This document shows positions 28,023 to 35,784 of a DNA stretch of 64,000 nt, in pieces. Numbering within the stretch: position 1 is the stretch's first letter; each line of letters opens with the position of its first letter. This DNA comes from Sinomonas humi (GTDB lineage: Bacteria; Actinomycetota; Actinomycetes; Actinomycetales; Micrococcaceae), in contig NZ_JTDL01000109.1 in the NCBI RefSeq assembly GCF_000802235.1, forward strand, positions 50,147 through 114,146. Reading direction: 5' to 3'. The position numbers were made by a program, and so were the translations under genes. The notes under the pieces are model-generated. The model was not told the origin of the DNA. It did not search any database and saw nothing but the letters and a program-made list of their open reading frames with translations.

Positions 28023-28573
28023 AGTTTCTCCGCGATCAAGGCAATCTGCTCATGGATGCGGGCCCCTACAGCCTCATACACCTCAAACGGACGACGATAC
28101 GGGTCCTCGAGGTCGTCGTCCTCCGGGTTCTCAGGCGGCGCTACAAATCCTCGAAGAGATCGTGCGGAATCGACCACGTCAGCCGAATCCACCAAGACCA
28201 AGCCGTCACGCTCAGTGACCGAACTCAACAGTCTCGCAAACTCACTGATGGTGAATGTCCTCCGCGACATCCTCGGAAGAAGCTGGACCACGGAGCTGCG
28301 GTGAGCGCGAGTGGCCGTCAATACGAGATCTGCTTCTCCCAGCTGCTCCTCAGTCAGAAGGCGAGAGCGGTGGTCTTCAGGGTCGCCTCCGTACTGCCGG
28401 GACACCTTCGCCGCTTCCTCGGGCATCCGGAGGCCGTCGTCTGCGATCACTCCGGCGCTAGAAATCCGCATTGGGTAACCGCTCGTGCGCGCCCGAAGGA
28501 GCTGTTCCGCGATGGGCGATCGGCACAGGTTGCCGGAACAAACCATGAGAACGCTGAAGCTTGACTCGGTCAC
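27998..28573 (-). CDS. Low-molecular-weight protein tyrosine phosphatase (Wzb-like)
   Basis: A 191-residue cytoplasmic phosphatase. The P-loop CSGNLCRSP gives the nucleophile Cys12 and Arg18 (C-x5-R-S), and the general-acid aspartate is in DDLEDPYRRP near residue 157. It starts 3 bp after the stop of the tyrosine kinase gene, so the two form the usual kinase-phosphatase pair that sets the phosphorylation state of the exopolysaccharide machinery and hence chain length and export. It is longer than the ~150-residue core because of an insertion before the DPY motif. Confidence 0.92.
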   Translation of the reverse strand: MTESSFSVLMVCSGNLCRSPIAEQLLRARTSGYPMRISSAGVIADDGLRMPEEAAKVSRQYGGDPEDHRSRLLTEEQLGEADLVLTATRAHRSSVVQLLPRMSRRTFTISEFARLLSSVTERDGLVLVDSADVVDSARSLRGFVAPPENPEDDDLEDPYRRPFEVYEAVGARIHEQIALIAEKLCLRGVRG

Positions 28574-28576
28574 GGC

Positions 28577-29989
28577 CTAGCCCCGTCGATGCATCATCCG
28601 GCGCGAGTCCTTGCCCACCGTCACATCGTCCTGGGCATAGACGGGACCGTAGCCGTACGTCTGGTAGCCGTAGGCGTGCGGGCCCTGAGCCGGGAGCATC
28701 GTCAGGACGAAGCCGAAGAGACGCACGCCAACGTTCTCAAGCGTCGTTACCGCAGCGGACAGCTGACTGCGGTGCGTGCGGCCGGCGGCGACGACGACGA
28801 TCGCACCCCCTGCCGTCTTGCTCAGGACAGCGGCGTCCGTCACCGGGAGGAGGGGCGGTGCGTCGAAGAGGACGTAGTCGAATTCGTTCTCCAGCCGCGC
28901 GACCAGGGAATGCATCGCGGCCGATCCGAGGAGCTCACTCGGGTTAGGAGGAACGCTTCCCGCGGGGAGCACGTGCAGGTTGCCCCTACCCCATTGCTGG
29001 ATGGCGTCCTCCATGTCGGCTCGGCCGATCAGAAGATCTGTCAGGCCGACGGCGCCCTCGAGACCCATGTATGTTGCGATTTTGGGGCGGCGGAGGTCCG
29101 CGTCCACGACGATGACCTTGTGACCTAGGTTGTCGAGGGCAATCGCGAGGTTGGACGCCGTGCTGCTCTTCCCCTCGCTCTCGATCGCCGAAGTGACAAC
29201 AAAGCTGCGGGCTCCCTCTCCGGCATCCACGAATTGCAGGTTCGTGCGAAGCGTTCGGAACGCCTCTGCTCGGGGGCTGCGAGGATCGTCTTGAACGATG
29301 AGCGGCCGCTTGGACGCTTTGGCGTCATACGTGATGCCGCCAAGGATCGGAGCGGGGCTAATTGCTTGGACGTCGCTGTCGCTGCGGATCCGGTTATCGA
29401 GAACGTGCCGCAGAACGGCGGCACCAATTCCCAGTGCGAGCCCGACAAAGAGACCGAGCGCGACATTGATCGGCACGTTAGGTGTAACGGGCGCCGACGG
29501 AACTTCTGCCTCTTGCACCCGAGTCAGCTTGACCTGAGCGCTCTGCGTCCCTGTCGACTCGATGTTCTGGACGACGTTCGTCAGGCTTTCTGAAATGCCG
29601 TTGGCGACATTGGCAGCCTGAACAGGATCGGTCGACGTTGCAGAGATCTCAATAAGTGTTGTGTTGAGCGGAGCCGTCGCAGTGACGGACTTCGCAAGGT
29701 CATCCGCTGTCATTGAAAGGTGCAGGTTCGAAATGACCGGGAGGAGAACAATCGGCGTCGTCACGAGCCCTGCATAAGTCTTCACACGCTGCTGAGTGAA
29801 CGTACTGCCCTGCACGAGGTCCTGAACCGTGCCGCCAGACTGCGTAGAGACGAAGACCTGCGCGGATGCCTTGAACTGCGGCTTGCTCAGAATCGAGAAA
29901 ACAGATGCAGCCGCCACGCCAATGAGGGCCATCACGACCACGAGGACCCAGCCCGTGCGTAGGATGCGAATGTAGTCTCTAAGCTCCAA
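28577..29989 (-). CDS. Wzc-type polysaccharide co-polymerase / tyrosine autokinase
   Basis: About 470 residues. Two transmembrane helices (~14-36 and ~175-195) flank an extracellular Wzz domain, and the C-terminal BY-kinase domain has Walker A ESEGKSS (~271), Walker A' VIVVDADLRRP (~293), Walker B VLFDAPP and a C-terminal tyrosine cluster AYGYQTYGYGPVY (Tyr441-452). The kinase autophosphorylates these tyrosines and controls polymer length and export. The start is TTG at 29989, with GGGGGAGGG just upstream; the N-terminus LELRDYIRILR is typical. The phosphatase follows after 3 bp. Confidence 0.93.
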   Translation of the reverse strand: MELRDYIRILRTGWVLVVVMALIGVAAASVFSILSKPQFKASAQVFVSTQSGGTVQDLVQGSTFTQQRVKTYAGLVTTPIVLLPVISNLHLSMTADDLAKSVTATAPLNTTLIEISATSTDPVQAANVANGISESLTNVVQNIESTGTQSAQVKLTRVQEAEVPSAPVTPNVPINVALGLFVGLALGIGAAVLRHVLDNRIRSDSDVQAISPAPILGGITYDAKASKRPLIVQDDPRSPRAEAFRTLRTNLQFVDAGEGARSFVVTSAIESEGKSSTASNLAIALDNLGHKVIVVDADLRRPKIATYMGLEGAVGLTDLLIGRADMEDAIQQWGRGNLHVLPAGSVPPNPSELLGSAAMHSLVARLENEFDYVLFDAPPLLPVTDAAVLSKTAGGAIVVVAAGRTHRSQLSAAVTTLENVGVRLFGFVLTMLPAQGPHAYGYQTYGYGPVYAQDDVTVGKDSRRMMHRRG

Positions 29990-30080
29990 GAGGCCCTCCC
30001 CCGATGTCACACGGTTGCACTCCGTGTCCACACATATGTTGCCATAGGTCAACTTCTATTACCGACACAGTGGAGCGTGG

Positions 30081-30797
30081 ATGGACACGAAGACTGATGT
30101 GCGCTTGCCTCGCCTTACGTGGGCTGCCCTTGGCCTCGTTGCCGCTCTCGTCTGCGGATGGTCCGTCGAAGAGGCTTCCCCCATCCAATTCGACCCCGCC
30201 CTCCTCGGGGTCGCCGCCTACGTGGCCATCTGGATCCCGTTCCTCATCGCCCTGTTTCTGAGCTTCATTGGTTGCACCCTCAGCGACGCAATCAGCTTCC
30301 TTGGGCTCCGCTTCCAGCCCCTCGACGCGCTCTGGGGCCTCGGCATCGGCTGCCTCGGCCGCGCATTCGACGCGTTCCTCCGTATGGTCCTCACGGGCTC
30401 AAGCGGCCTCGTGCAGCAGCCCACACTGAGCGCTCTCGCGACCCCAGTCGTCCAGACGGTCGCCCTCGGGATCCTCGCCCCTGTCGTCATCGCCCCCGTG
30501 CTTGAGGAGATCTACTTCCGCGGCCTCATCCAGCGCAGCCTCGCCACTGTTCTCGAGCCGCTCGGACGCGCACCTAAGTGGTCGGCCGCCGTCGTGCTCA
30601 CCTCGCTCGCGTTCGCCCTGGTCCACGCCCTCCTGCTCATCGGCACCCCGAACGAGGCCATGCTCACGGGCATCTCGACGTTCGTCTTCGCGCTGCTCGC
30701 GGGCGCTACGGCCGCGGCGACGAAGCGGCTTGGCGGTTCCATTGCGGGGCACATCGTGTTCAACGGGCTAGGTGTGCTGCTGACCTGGCCTGTCTAA
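30081..30797 (+). CDS. CPBP-family intramembrane metalloprotease (CAAX protease-like)
   Basis: A 238-residue membrane protein with about six to seven helices. The three CPBP motifs are present: EEIYFRG (Glu142, Glu143, Arg147), FALVHALL (His182) and GHIVFNG (His224, Asn228), which form the intramembrane active site. The family includes Rce1-type proteases and bacteriocin-immunity or signalling proteins; the substrate is unknown. It is divergent from the tyrosine kinase gene with ~90 bp between starts, so it may share control with the exopolysaccharide locus. Confidence 0.87.
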   Translation: MDTKTDVRLPRLTWAALGLVAALVCGWSVEEASPIQFDPALLGVAAYVAIWIPFLIALFLSFIGCTLSDAISFLGLRFQPLDALWGLGIGCLGRAFDAFLRMVLTGSSGLVQQPTLSALATPVVQTVALGILAPVVIAPVLEEIYFRGLIQRSLATVLEPLGRAPKWSAAVVLTSLAFALVHALLLIGTPNEAMLTGISTFVFALLAGATAAATKRLGGSIAGHIVFNGLGVLLTWPV

Positions 30798-30953
30798 GGG
30801 CCACCACTTAGGCGCCGCACCCGCCGAACACTCAGTGCGCCCGCGGCACACACGGAGGAGCCCAAAAGGGGTCATAGGCTGGGATCACTTCTTCAGAGAA
30901 CCCCCGATTTGGAGAGGTAAAAGTCCTCCACGATCCCCGTCGTGTAGAGGCAG

Positions 30954-30987
30954 CGGAGCCCCTGAGCACCCCAACTCAGGGGCTCCG
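30954..30987 (-). terminator. Terminator of the sortase operon
   Basis: CGGAGCCCCTGAG, an 8-nt loop and its exact complement form a 13-bp stem 22 bp after the stop of the DUF6993-like gene, reading leftward. A second small hairpin (CACGA...TCGTG) follows at about 30930. Confidence 0.75.
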
Positions 30988-31008
30988 TTCTTCCCCCGTC
31001 ATGAATCG

Positions 31009-31530
31009 TCAGGAAACAGGCGACTGCTGTCCGATCAGGCACGCACCGGTCTGGATGGGCGCTGCGATCTCGGTCGAAATGCTCGCGTCCGACCTCACGA
31101 ACTGGCCAACGAGGCACTGCCCACCGAGGCGAATCGAAACCAGGAGGGTCGGAGCCTGCAGGTGGGCGCTCGTCTGGTCCGCGCTCTGCTGCATCGCGGC
31201 CGCGTTGAAGCCCACGGCGATGAGAGCACCGGTGAGCGTCTTCGCCTCGACCGAGGATGCCGCCGTCGTCTGCGCGGCCTTGTCCAGCGTCCGCTTGAAC
31301 AGATCGAGGTTGGCGGCAGCGGGGGCGGAGGGATCGAACTGCGCGAGGGCCGCGGCAGTCGGGGCGGGTGTGCTGGGACTGGGCGTTGGGGTCGGGGAAG
31401 GCGCGGACGACGCCGGAGAGCTCGCCTTCGGCGCGGGGCTCAAGTCCAGCCCCTGGAGCGCGCCCGTCAGGCCATAGCCCCCCACGGCCAGAAGGACGAC
31501 GACGATGCCTCCCCACACGAACTGCTTCAC
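31009..31530 (-). CDS. Membrane-anchored secreted protein, DUF6993-like
   Basis: A 173-residue protein: an N-terminal helix (FVWGGIVVVLLAVGGYGL), a Ser/Pro/Thr linker (~30-65) and a ~105-residue C-terminal domain with two cysteines (GQCLVGQ and GACLIGQ) that may form a disulfide. Pattern and place match a small actinobacterial exported family of unknown function (DUF6993). The GTG at 31530 overlaps the stop of the 54-residue gene upstream as GTGA and has GGGGAC before it. It is the last gene of the sortase operon, so a link to wall-protein anchoring is likely. Confidence 0.75.
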   Translation of the reverse strand: MKQFVWGGIVVVLLAVGGYGLTGALQGLDLSPAPKASSPASSAPSPTPTPSPSTPAPTAAALAQFDPSAPAAANLDLFKRTLDKAAQTTAASSVEAKTLTGALIAVGFNAAAMQQSADQTSAHLQAPTLLVSIRLGGQCLVGQFVRSDASISTEIAAPIQTGACLIGQQSPVS

Positions 31531-31691
31531 GAGGCCGTCCCCACGGTGGCGCCCTCGTCCACGAACGTCGCCGCCATCCACGGGAACACCCACTGGTCAA
31601 GGACGATCAGCAGCACAGCAATGATCAGGGCCAGAATGAGGATTCGCACGACGACCGGCCCCGGAAGGCTCCTCCACAACGCTCGGTACAT
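31527..31691 (-). CDS. 54-residue single-helix membrane protein in the sortase operon
   Basis: A short gene inside the sortase operon: ATG at 31691, one base after the sortase stop, and TGA overlapping the next GTG start by 4 bp. The product starts MYRALWRSLPGP, then a strong transmembrane helix (VRILILALIIAVLLIVLDQW) and the short tail WVFPWMAATFVDEG. Translational coupling on both sides is the main evidence that it is real. The role is unknown; a small partner of the sortase is a reasonable guess. Confidence 0.75.
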   Translation of the reverse strand: MYRALWRSLPGPVVVRILILALIIAVLLIVLDQWVFPWMAATFVDEGATVGTAS

Positions 31692-31692
31692 C

Positions 31693-32481
31693 TCAGCCGT
31701 CCTTTGCGAGGGTGGGGGCCAACTCGGCCGGCGGGGTGGTGCTGAAGCCGACGAACGTCCCGTAGGCGGCGACGCGCTCAAGCGGCGGGAAGATCGCGGG
31801 ATAGCACGTGGTGAGCGTAATGAGCCGGTCGCTGCCCGCATTCCGGGACACGGTGGGGACCGCGTCGAGGACGTTGATCGCGTCCGGCTGCACGAATTGG
31901 AAATTGCGGAACGTGTACGTATACCAGCCGAGCGAGGTCTGAATGTAGACCTTGTCCCCGAGGCGCAGCTTGCTGAGATTGAGGAAGCTGTTGCCGTAGC
32001 CGATGTCGTGGGCGGCGATGGCGAAATTGCCGAGGCCGCCGGGCATCGCGGTGCCCGTGTAGTGGCCGACGCCGGCCGTGACGCTGTTGAGGACAAGTTC
32101 GGTGTTGACCGACTCGCGCAGGATCCGGCGCCAGTCGGTGCCGAGGCGGGGGATGTAGACGACGCCGATAGTGTCGGCGATGTTGGGTGGTTCGGCCATG
32201 ACAGGAACGGCGTTCGCCTTCTGCCCCGTTGTCGCGAGATTCCCGGCGGATGGGGCGGGAGCCGGAGCGTGGGCGGCTTGGCTCTTGATCTGCTGTGCGA
32301 GCTGCCGACTCTGCTGTGCCGCGACCTGTTCCTGGCGAAGGCCCACAACCCAAGGATTGAAAAAGGCGTACCAGAGAACGAAGAGCCCGATGATCACCGC
32401 AATGGTGATGAGTGCTTCCCCCGTAATCCCGAGAGTCTTCACGAGCCCGGACGGTCCGGCCGCATCCCGATTTTCCGCCAC
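31693..32481 (-). CDS. Class E sortase
   Basis: A 262-residue membrane-anchored transpeptidase. One transmembrane helix (~18-42), a linker with an LATTG sequence (82-86), and a catalytic domain from ~100. The active-site residues are His158 (AAHDIGYG), Cys226 (TLTTCYP) and Arg236 (ERVAAYG); a Tyr after the Cys is usual for class E. Class E sortases cleave LAxTG signals, found in the wall protein at 13794-14378. GTG at 32481 has GGGGAGG just upstream. Two co-translated membrane proteins follow. Confidence 0.92.
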   Translation of the reverse strand: MAENRDAAGPSGLVKTLGITGEALITIAVIIGLFVLWYAFFNPWVVGLRQEQVAAQQSRQLAQQIKSQAAHAPAPAPSAGNLATTGQKANAVPVMAEPPNIADTIGVVYIPRLGTDWRRILRESVNTELVLNSVTAGVGHYTGTAMPGGLGNFAIAAHDIGYGNSFLNLSKLRLGDKVYIQTSLGWYTYTFRNFQFVQPDAINVLDAVPTVSRNAGSDRLITLTTCYPAIFPPLERVAAYGTFVGFSTTPPAELAPTLAKDG

Positions 32482-32540
32482 GTTCCTCCCCAAATGCCGC
32501 CCCTGCCCAGCCCGTGAAGAGGATACAGGGGCTTGCTGTG

Positions 32541-33647
32541 TCACCCGCCGAACGCGGCCTGGCGTATGACGTCGGCGAACGCCTCGGGGGTGTGGGCAAG
32601 GATCTCGGGGCTGGCGATGGGGCCGGACCACTCACGCCGGCTGCGGCGCATAACGTGCGCGAGCACGCTGCTGTCCGGAACGTCCGAGAGGAAGACTCCC
32701 TCCATTCCCATCACTGATTCGGCGACGCCGCAGGAGCGGGTGACGACGACGTGCAGCCCGGCGGCCAGCGCCTCGTTGACCACGAGCCCCCAGACCTCCT
32801 CGTTCGAGGGCAGGACAAGCGTTTCGTGCCGTGCGAGCAGTTCGGGAACCTGCCCATATGGGACAGCGCCGATGAACGTGACCCTGTCCTCGAGCCCGAG
32901 TTCGTCGCGAAGCTCGACGAGTTCCGGGGTGAGGTTGCCCGTGCCTGCAATCGTGAGCGAATCATTCGATCCGCCGAGCCGCCAGAGAGCCGTGATGAGG
33001 CTTCCGACATTCTTTCGGCTAATGAGCTGGCCCAGATAGAGGAACCGGTGGCCCGCTCCGTGGGGCACGGGATGATCCTTGCGGGCTTCGGCCGCGGCTG
33101 TGTGGATTGCCTCGACGTCGACAGGATTGAAGCCGACGTGGATCTTGGCGGGATCGACACCCATCGCAAGGACGGCGCGTTCGGCGGCCCGGCCTGGGAC
33201 GACGACGGCGTCGAGTCGCCTGAAGAACGACCGGCGAGCGCTCGCGAGCGGCCCGCTGCGGAAGGAGTGCGAGGCGAGGGTCGACTCGTAGAAGCCGACG
33301 AGACGCGCACCCGCCCGGCGCCCGCGAAGGGCAGCGAGCCAGTACGCAGGCGATTCCCATCCGCCGAGGACCACGGCATCGAAGCCGTGCCCGGGCAGGC
33401 TGCGGGCCCTAAGCGGCACGAAGAACTGCCGCTCCCCCACAGAGATGCGCGAGGTGGGGATTTCGCGCACGGGGTATGCGGCGTCGTCGTACGCCATCCA
33501 TTCGGCGTCCCGGTTGCTCGAATCCCGGCCGAACCGCCCACCATTCTCGAGGAGGAACACCTCAAGCTCGGCTTGCCTCGCCAGGTCCTCCCAGACAGGC
33601 CGGCGATAGGGCGCAGCGAGATTCGTCAGCCAAGCGAGCCTGCTCAC
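32541..33647 (-). CDS. GT4-type glycosyltransferase
   Basis: A 368-residue GT-B enzyme with an N-terminal domain starting RLAWLTNLAAPYRRPVWEDL and a C-terminal domain carrying FLYLGQLISRKNVGSLITAL and VLPSNEEVWGLVVNEALAAG (the E-x7-E donor signature). It is separated from the exopolysaccharide operons but is of the same type, so it may act on the same or another surface glycan. The start is GTG at 33647 without a strong ribosome-binding site. A pair of direct repeats lies ~110 bp upstream. Confidence 0.88.
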   Translation of the reverse strand: MSRLAWLTNLAAPYRRPVWEDLARQAELEVFLLENGGRFGRDSSNRDAEWMAYDDAAYPVREIPTSRISVGERQFFVPLRARSLPGHGFDAVVLGGWESPAYWLAALRGRRAGARLVGFYESTLASHSFRSGPLASARRSFFRRLDAVVVPGRAAERAVLAMGVDPAKIHVGFNPVDVEAIHTAAAEARKDHPVPHGAGHRFLYLGQLISRKNVGSLITALWRLGGSNDSLTIAGTGNLTPELVELRDELGLEDRVTFIGAVPYGQVPELLARHETLVLPSNEEVWGLVVNEALAAGLHVVVTRSCGVAESVMGMEGVFLSDVPDSSVLAHVMRRSRREWSGPIASPEILAHTPEAFADVIRQAAFGG

Positions 33648-33743
33648 GCTGCCCAGCCGCCCGCCGTCGTCGTCTGCGTGCGCATGAAAGCCTGCCTTTC
33701 AAAATGAATGGGAATCAGAAATAAGGGGAAGCAGGAAAACCAA

Positions 33744-33778
33744 AGCGCTGCAGCGCTCATAGCTCATTCATAGCTCAT
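33744..33778. promoter_or_regulatory. Palindrome plus PhoP-like 11-bp direct repeats in a 480-bp intergenic region
   Basis: AGCGCTGCAGCGCT (33744-33757) is a perfect 14-bp palindrome. It runs straight into two tandem 11-mers TCATAGCTCAT (33757 and 33768), that is TCATAGC-N4-TCATAGC. The spacing equals that of OmpR/PhoP-type response-regulator sites. The element sits 110 bp upstream of the leftward glycosyltransferase and ~350 bp upstream of the rightward secreted protein. I see no gene in the rest of 33648-34128. Confidence 0.45.
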
Positions 33779-34128
33779 TCTAAGGTTCGCGCAGACCACC
33801 GCATCGAGGTCGGCTAGCCCTTCCAGAGGCCCCTCAGCCGCAGGAAATCAAGGCTTTTTGGGGGCCCTCCCGTTATCCACCCGCTTTCTGCAAATTCCCT
33901 GCCAGTTCTCGGGGAGAACGCCTTGTCTTGTTTCGCCGGCGAGCCGCTCCTACTTACTTCGATGCAGAACCAGTACGCAGAGCGTCGCGAAGCGGTCTAC
34001 GCCTATCACTTGAATCTCCGCCCGCGAGGACTCGATTCCGCCCAACCCCGTTTACCGGATTAGACGCGTCCAAGACCGTGGACTCACCCCGCCGGAGCTA
34101 GGGGCCGGCGCCGACCAGAGGTTCGATC

Positions 34129-34932
34129 ATGGAACGGAAGACAGTCCTCTTCAGACGCTCGTCCATTGCTGCAACGGCCGCACTCGGAGGCCTCCTGCTC
34201 GTCGGGGGCACGCTCACCCAGCCTCCGGCGCCTGCAGAGTCAGTTTCGGCTCGGCCGGAAGCCACTCTCCAAGCGGGGCCACCTATTCCGGACCCGCAGC
34301 AGGAGCACCGCGAGGTTGTCGAGCGGGCCGCCGTGCTCACGAGCGACGCGGCGAAGCTCAAGGCCCAGCAGGATGCGGCTGCCGCGGCCAGTGCAGCAGC
34401 CGCCGCCCAGAAGAAGGCCCAGGAAGAACAGGCGGCCCAGCAGGCCAAGGCGGCCGCCGCTGCCGCCGCAGCAGCCAGCGCCCAGGCGCCCGCTCCGGCT
34501 CAGGCGGCCGCGCCCGCTCCGCCGGCACCCGCCCCAGCAGCTCCCGTCGCCGCGGCAGCCCCCGCCGCGGCGACGGTGCCCGTGCAGCAGCAGGCCCCGG
34601 CGGCGCCGACCGCCTACATCCCCGTCGTGGGAGCAGGCGGCCAATCAGCCGTGGACGCCTGCGCCGGCCCGATCCGCTTCACGCCGGTCACCGCCTCGGT
34701 GAGCATCGTCGAACACGACTTCTGCGGCGGGTGGAGCCGCATGAGCTGGATCCAGCCCGGCACCGTCGTCACTGTCCAGGGCTACGGGACCTACACCGCG
34801 TTCCAGCGGCTCGTGGTAGCCAACTCGGCGCCGCAGTCAGTGCTCGCGGGCTTCGCAGGCGGGTACCCGCCGATCTTCCTCCAGACGTGCATTCCGGGGA
34901 CCGACGAGATGCTGCTGATCGGGCTGCACTGA
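34129..34932 (+). CDS. Secreted Ala/Pro-rich protein with a C-terminal Cys-containing domain
   Basis: A 267-residue protein: signal peptide (~1-38, AATAALGGLLLVGG), a helical Ala/Lys/Gln coiled-coil-like region (~60-115), a Pro/Ala linker (~120-165) and a ~100-residue C-terminal domain with VEHDFCGG and FLQTCIPGTDEMLLIGL. The two conserved cysteines and this ending recur in small extracellular domains of Arthrobacter-type proteins; I do not know a function. It has a long linker like wall-associated proteins but no sorting signal. It is convergent with the GntR gene. Confidence 0.75.
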   Translation: MERKTVLFRRSSIAATAALGGLLLVGGTLTQPPAPAESVSARPEATLQAGPPIPDPQQEHREVVERAAVLTSDAAKLKAQQDAAAAASAAAAAQKKAQEEQAAQQAKAAAAAAAAASAQAPAPAQAAAPAPPAPAPAAPVAAAAPAAATVPVQQQAPAAPTAYIPVVGAGGQSAVDACAGPIRFTPVTASVSIVEHDFCGGWSRMSWIQPGTVVTVQGYGTYTAFQRLVVANSAPQSVLAGFAGGYPPIFLQTCIPGTDEMLLIGLH

Positions 34933-34968
34933 GCGGCGCCGCGAAAGTTCGGGGCAGCGCGTCGCTTT

Positions 34969-35667
34969 TCAGACTGCGCTTTCTTCGACTTCTCCTGCAG
35001 AATCAGCACTGAGGAGGAGGGCCCTGCGCGCTGATCCGACATGGTGGCGCATGGCGGCTCTGGCCGCCGCTGCATTGCGCGTCTGGAGTGCGTAGAGGAT
35101 AGCCATGTGCTCCTTGAGCGCGTCCTTGCGCGGGTGCTTTCGGGTCAGGTCCCGGTACTGGCGCATGACCAGCGGGTACACCAACGAGTCCACGAAGCCG
35201 GACAGGATCGGCTGCCGAGCCGATTCACGGACCTGGTGATGGAAGCGGGTGTTCAGCTTGGAGTATTCCGTCCCCTGAAGGTCGTATTCCTCGGTGGCCA
35301 TCTGCTCGCAGATGGCGGCCATCTCCTCGAGTTCTTCGTCGGTGGCCCGTTCGGCGGCCTTCCCTGCGAGCGCGGATTCGAGGATCTCGCGGGCCTCGAG
35401 GATCTCCACAGCTTCGTCAATGCTGAACATTCTGGTCCGCACGCCGCGGTTGGGTTCGCTCGTGAGGTAGCCCTCCTGCACGAGGCGGACGATCACGGAG
35501 CGTACAGTCCCGCGGGAAACGTCCAGCAGGGTGCCGAGCTCCGCCTCGGTCAGGCGATGGTTGGGCGGGAAGCGCCCGGAGATCAGCAGGCTCCGCAGAT
35601 CCTGGTAGGCCTGGAGCGACCTCAGGGACGAGAGATCACCAGAGGGGGCTGCTGTCGTTTCGCTCAT
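34969..35667 (-). CDS. GntR-family (FCD) regulator, copy 1
   Basis: A 232-residue regulator. A GntR winged helix covers ~25-85 (HRLTEAELGTLLDVSRGTVRSVI) and an all-helical FCD ligand domain ~90-215 (AREILESALAGKAAERATDEE, then the metal/ligand His residues in RFHHQVRE and MRHHVGSARRALL). It is closely similar to the next gene upstream, and the DNA between them still carries a fragment of the amidohydrolase gene end, so the pair arose by tandem duplication. ATG at 35667 has AGGAAGGG upstream. Likely a repressor of the flanking catabolic genes; see the TTGTnnnACAA sites. Confidence 0.9.
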   Translation of the reverse strand: MSETTAAPSGDLSSLRSLQAYQDLRSLLISGRFPPNHRLTEAELGTLLDVSRGTVRSVIVRLVQEGYLTSEPNRGVRTRMFSIDEAVEILEAREILESALAGKAAERATDEELEEMAAICEQMATEEYDLQGTEYSKLNTRFHHQVRESARQPILSGFVDSLVYPLVMRQYRDLTRKHPRKDALKEHMAILYALQTRNAAAARAAMRHHVGSARRALLLSADSAGEVEESAV

Positions 35668-35705
35668 GGAATGTGACCCTTCCTGCTCCACGCCGCGAAT
35701 CCAAA

Positions 35706-35774
35706 TCAGGCCCGCCCCAGCACGGGTACAGGCGCTGGGTGGTGCCGCCGAGGATGTCCGTACGGATATTGTCC
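35706..35774 (-). pseudogene. Duplicated 3' end of the amidohydrolase gene
   Basis: About 69 bp closely match the last ~70 bp of the amidohydrolase gene at 36524-37378, including its stop codon and the segment coding ILGGT. A one-base deletion near the stop breaks the frame. It sits just upstream of GntR copy 1, exactly as the intact gene end sits upstream of GntR copy 2, so it marks the junction of an ~800-bp tandem duplication. Confidence 0.8.
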
Positions 35775-35784
35775 ATCAATCGGA

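Noticed and set aside
30835..32517. A 560-codon open frame on the plus strand across the sortase operon
   Set aside because: It is antisense to three overlapping, recognisable genes (sortase, small membrane protein, DUF6993-like), has no family features and is the usual high-GC mirror frame.
34370..34600. Low-complexity GCC/GCG repeats
   Set aside because: They encode the Ala/Pro-rich linker of the secreted protein at 34129 and are not a separate element.
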